Shown here in pieces: positions 60,944 to 64,000 of a DNA stretch of 64,000 bases (positions within the stretch are counted from its first letter, which is position 1; each line of letters starts with the position of its first letter). Under the pieces are notes generated by a model, which saw only the letters and a list, made by a program, of their open reading frames with translations, was not told where the DNA came from and searched no databases. The translations under genes and the position numbers were made by a program. The stretch is from Paragonimus westermani (taxonomy: Eukaryota; Platyhelminthes; Trematoda; Plagiorchiida; Troglotrematidae). The stretch spans positions 291,213-355,212 of the forward strand of contig QNGE01000144.1 of assembly GCA_008508345.1 (NCBI GenBank), read 5' to 3'.

Positions 60944-61653
60944 GTAGCGTATTACCTACAGACGACATTCAGGAACAAAAGGACAAGCCCCGAACACGGC
61001 GGACAAGAAGAGACTATCGAAACAGTGTGTACATGCTGTGTGAGAACTTTCACCAAGGCTAATGACCACGTACTGTCACCCAATGTATGTGAGTGCATGT
61101 CTGTCGTGCAAATGAGTGTACACGTTTGTGGTTTAGTTTTTGACGACCTGTACGGAAGTTTGCGCAATAAGCCAACCTGTTGGCCAAGCGTCTTTCGCGG
61201 ACACAACACATAAAGTTCGACCGATGGTATCTGAACATATACGTTACTACCCTTGACAGAATCACATAGATGAACTATGGTCTCCCTCAGTGGGACGTTG
61301 ATAAATAAGGATGGGAAATCAACAGAAAACACTGATTGTCCAATCGAATTGATATCTGTGGTTGCATCCACCAGATCAAAGGAGTCGCGCAAGCTACGTG
61401 TCAAAAGTTTCCGTCAGATGGGATCTAATATTTGTGACAACCACTCAGCTAGTGAGTGGTATGGCGCATTCCCCATGTCCAAAATTGGTCTAATGGGCAC
61501 CCCAACTTTGTGAATTTCAGGTAACCCGCACATCCTCGGAATCGTGGTTCCGATATGGGTGAATTCTTTTAAGTATAGCTGAATTAAGCATCGTTCCCCG
61601 TTCACTCTGTTAATGATTCCCATGTAAGCTGTGTGATATAACTGAGGTGTATT

Positions 61654-61693
61654 TAGCCTGATGATGAATCAGTGAAAACGAGCTTTTTCGCTA
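61654..61693 (+). ncRNA. Hammerhead-like motif, PLE 5' terminus, inverted
   Basis: Plus strand: stem I TAGC (61654-61657) with GCTA (61690-61693), CTGATGA (61658-61664), a weak stem II region tgaatcagt, GAAA (61674-61677), a stem III of two pairs with one mismatch, and a UUC cleavage triplet with the predicted cut after 61689. The core boxes are intact, but stem II and III are weak. It faces opposite to the same motif at 59705. Confidence 0.5.
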
Positions 61694-61697
61694 CATT

Positions 61698-63084
61698 TCA
61701 TTCCGCAGCCACTTTTGTTATCGTGGTACTGATATCGTTCACCCCACCATAATTGCACCCGCGTGACCTGCGTCTGCTTGCCTGTTTTGTCACTATGCCC
61801 TAAGCACATATAAGTATATCTATTTCAACTGAGGCGAAGAAACGAAGTGTTCGCATCTCTGAATATGTTTTGTTTGGCCAGATTGATGAACTAACACACT
61901 GCTACTCGCAAAATATGATGGCTGAAAGTCTAGGTTTACCAAGTCCACAGACCTTGTTGTGGAGTAAGGATTCAATTGCCATCACGCCCACAGTACAATA
62001 GTACGCTGACCGGAGATTCCTTCTCTGCCCACGTAAAGATGTGCACAGTACAAATTAACTAAAATCTGCAGACTAAAACTCACCGTTATTTGTGTCATAA
62101 GTTTACATAAACGGGGCATCTGCAATCGAAATACCGTCTACTTACCTTCCGATAGACCAGACTTTCAAGTGGGGGGAATATAATCGACCGACTAGACAAC
62201 GGTGCACGGCTTTGGGTGCACAATCTACGAAAACAATATCTGTTTAAACATATCAGAAACAAAAACAGCAACACGTTGAAAAACTCTATTTGCGCAGATT
62301 AAAAGAGCAGAGTTACAATCACCAACTACACAGCAGGCATTTGCACGAATAATGTTGATACACTGCATTGAAAGCCGCACACCATCAGTGCCAGCCTAAC
62401 CTAATTACCGAGAAATGACAGGGGAGACAAACGTTTTAAGTCTATTTGTGTTTGAAAAGCCAATAAAGAAGGTTTCAAGAAGGACCCGTCCATGGATACG
62501 TGCTGACTTCATTTCCCAGGCACGCGTGTACACACCACATACCCCGTTTGAAAAGCCCACTAGTTGGGCGCATCAGCAGTCGGGCAATACGTTGCCAGAT
62601 CATCAACTTTGGGTAGGGTGCCAGGTTCTCGATAACCGTATGTCAAAGTTTTAGTTTATATATATATATGCAGTAATACAGTTTTATTTTCTAGTCCTTC
62701 ATGTTTATTCTGAGTATGTGATTAATATTTGATTTGTTTAAGAGTAAGTGGCTTGTGAACAGTCAGTTACTGACGCACTTATTTTCTACAATGAGGCACT
62801 TGATTTTTCAGCCGCATTGGGGGATACTAACACAAATATGTACCACATATCACTTTCAAGTGCTCACTGAAATAATTCTTTATACTCACACATTTTTATC
62901 AGACTGTCAGTTAGTCTTTCATCAGCACACGGTTTCATAAAAGGTAACGGGTTTTTGTTAACAGTCGGATATCCAATTGGTTCTACTCGAACGATACTGA
63001 CAGTTGATCGCAGATTCTGCGGTCAGATAAACCTCCCAATTAAACATTTCACAGAAAACCCTACCCTGAATTTCACTTTCAGTC
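61698..63084. other. Non-coding, nothing firm
   Basis: Probably upstream intron of the minus-strand gene. A short (TA)n run lies near 62656-62669. No exon recognised. Confidence 0.4.
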
Positions 63085-63175
63085 CAGCTTGTCAGCCATG
63101 CACATCCTTGCCACAACTGGGATTCGAACCCCGGTCACGCTTTTTCGGGAAAAACTTGCTGTACACTGTGTCCTC
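63085..63175 (-). repeat. tRNA-like SINE fragment with ribozyme remnant
   Basis: The minus strand has a near-perfect B-box (GGGGTTCGAATCCC), then ttgtggcaaggatgtgc as in the hammerhead SINE, then CTGACAA, gctggactg and GAAA. The CUGAYGA box is mutated (CTGACAA) and stem II does not close. It is a diverged member of the 3165 family or a sister family. Confidence 0.5.
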
Positions 63176-63704
63176 GATCTCACATTGGACATGAAAGAGT
63201 TATCAAATCAGGTCGTTTGGCCGCTCTCGCTTATGCGTACGGATCGTGGTGCCTATCATCTCCATAGCAGACAATAATTGTCTGCTAACTTCAGTACTTC
63301 TGAATTAAGGTGATCCACTGATAAATCTTTCGGCAGGCAAAATCCGCACGAAAGTGATGGCCAAAGATTATCATGTTGAGGTAAACTTGCTCTTGACCAT
63401 GTATGAAAATTACAGTAAAACAGATTTTTGTTGCCCTGAAAGCAAAACGCTCTTGGTTGCCATTAGAATCACTGGTACCATCGGAATTGTACAGGTTGTG
63501 GAAGGCCTACAGTGCGTATGTACAAAGGAATTGGTGTCGGACGGTGGCGAAATGAGTATGAAGTAGACTGAATGCAAGAAGCTGAGAACAAACAAACAAA
63601 CACGCTGGTTTCTGTCTACTACGCTTCCTCTCGTTGAAATCGACCGAAGGAAAGCGCAACAGCTCAGGACACTAATTCACACACCTTGGTGCAACCCCAG
63701 TGGT
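63176..63704. other. Non-coding, nothing recognised
   Basis: A 70-codon + strand frame (63354-63566) has no splice support. Confidence 0.4.
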
Positions 63705-63830
63705 CGTAACAGCGTGGTCCAGCGGATAAGCACTTGGGCCACAATCTGCGGCTTATTCACCGGTAGTGGGTTAAGTTCGCCGGCGTGCTTCGTGCCGTTG
63801 AGACCCAACTGGGTCGTAACAACTCTCCAA
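63705..63830 (+). repeat. tRNA-derived SINE-like sequence
   Basis: The A-box TGGTCCAGCGG matches the pol III consensus; a weak B-box (gggttaagttcgcc) follows at about tRNA spacing, then gagacccaactgggtcgtaac. The phrase gagacccaactg also occurs beside the tRNA-like sequence at 11903, suggesting a shared SINE tail. Confidence 0.4.
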
Positions 63831-64000
63831 CTACGCCACTGGTGACCACTGAGACCAACACTTTGTAAACAGATACATTTCAGAAACGGAAAGGACTACG
63901 GTTGGCCCAAATGGGTTTAAATTGGATAACACACAGTCTGACCTGGACATGGTGGTCATGCTTTAAAACATGCTCACATTAACAGACAATGCTTCCCTTA

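Larger units (their letters stand above)
59705..61697 (-). mobile_element. Penelope-like element with inverted termini, decayed
   Basis: From high to low coordinates on the minus strand: RMCGLPEIHKVGVPIRPILD (RT 1-2 region), SFDLVDATTD with FPSLFINVPLRETIVHL, VQIPSVELY, then after an internal insertion VQFKFNEGIHR and DGVAMGSLL, MRYANDILCLLDDSMNP (catalytic Y-x-D-D as Y-A-N-D), QLGFLDVRLRHLADGSFQR, YPERLIELYNSG, and a GIY-YIG region recoverable across a frameshift (VGRTARRLTDRIREHH). It ends with a C-terminal stretch containing VKAIQSRLVR and ALDLPWPS. Stops, frameshifts and the D-to-N change in the active site show it is dead. Both ends carry the same motif of about 38 bp in opposite orientation. 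Confidence 0.85.

Noticed and set aside
1..64000. CRISPR arrays, rRNA genes, bacterial operons, riboswitches
   Set aside because: No regularly spaced repeats, rRNA-like blocks or prokaryotic gene structure were seen.

Overview
The window looks like a gene-poor, intron- and repeat-rich stretch of a metazoan nuclear genome, most likely a parasitic flatworm (digenean trematode). This is inferred from three things. First, there are no long open reading frames, only exon-sized ones bounded by splice-like signals. Second, there are several decayed Penelope-like elements (PLEs) with RT and GIY-YIG domains, plus CR1-type LINE fragments. Third, a family of tRNA-headed SINEs carries a hammerhead self-cleaving ribozyme, an arrangement known from schistosome Sm-alpha elements. 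Nothing prokaryotic (operons, Shine-Dalgarno sites, CRISPR) was seen.

Layout. 1-205: probable last exon of a + strand gene entering from the left. 870-1200: promoter-like block with three CCAAT boxes and a TATA box. 2.5-3.4 kb: three hammerhead SINE copies, one with an intact-looking ribozyme. 5.2-10.4 kb: candidate + strand exons. 17 kb: possible last exon of a minus-strand gene. 18.4-19.1 kb: more SINE pieces. 20.1-29.2 kb: the best gene model, + strand exons at 20121-20325, 20749-20839, 21020-21100, 24934-25031 and 28994-29188 (stop), whose intron phases all agree. The 10295-10436 exon also fits in phase upstream. The product is not recognised. CR1 fragments lie in its introns.

31.4-32.9 kb: a + strand PLE split by a 524-bp insertion with an 8-bp target-site duplication. 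37.4-39.0 kb: a minus-strand PLE. 40.3-43.7 kb: several exon-sized frames on both strands without a recognisable domain. 43.8-58 kb: mostly featureless, with a few weak exon candidates. 58.9-59.6 kb: the last two exons of a minus-strand gene. 59.7-61.7 kb: a minus-strand PLE with hammerhead-like termini in inverted orientation, sitting in the intron about 110 bp upstream of that gene's penultimate exon. 62-64 kb: tRNA-like SINE pieces.

Limits. Exon calls rest on splice consensus, frame and phase agreement read by eye, with no transcript or homology search. PLE, CR1 and hammerhead calls rest on motifs recognised by eye and are firmer. Many short open frames in the window will be chance.
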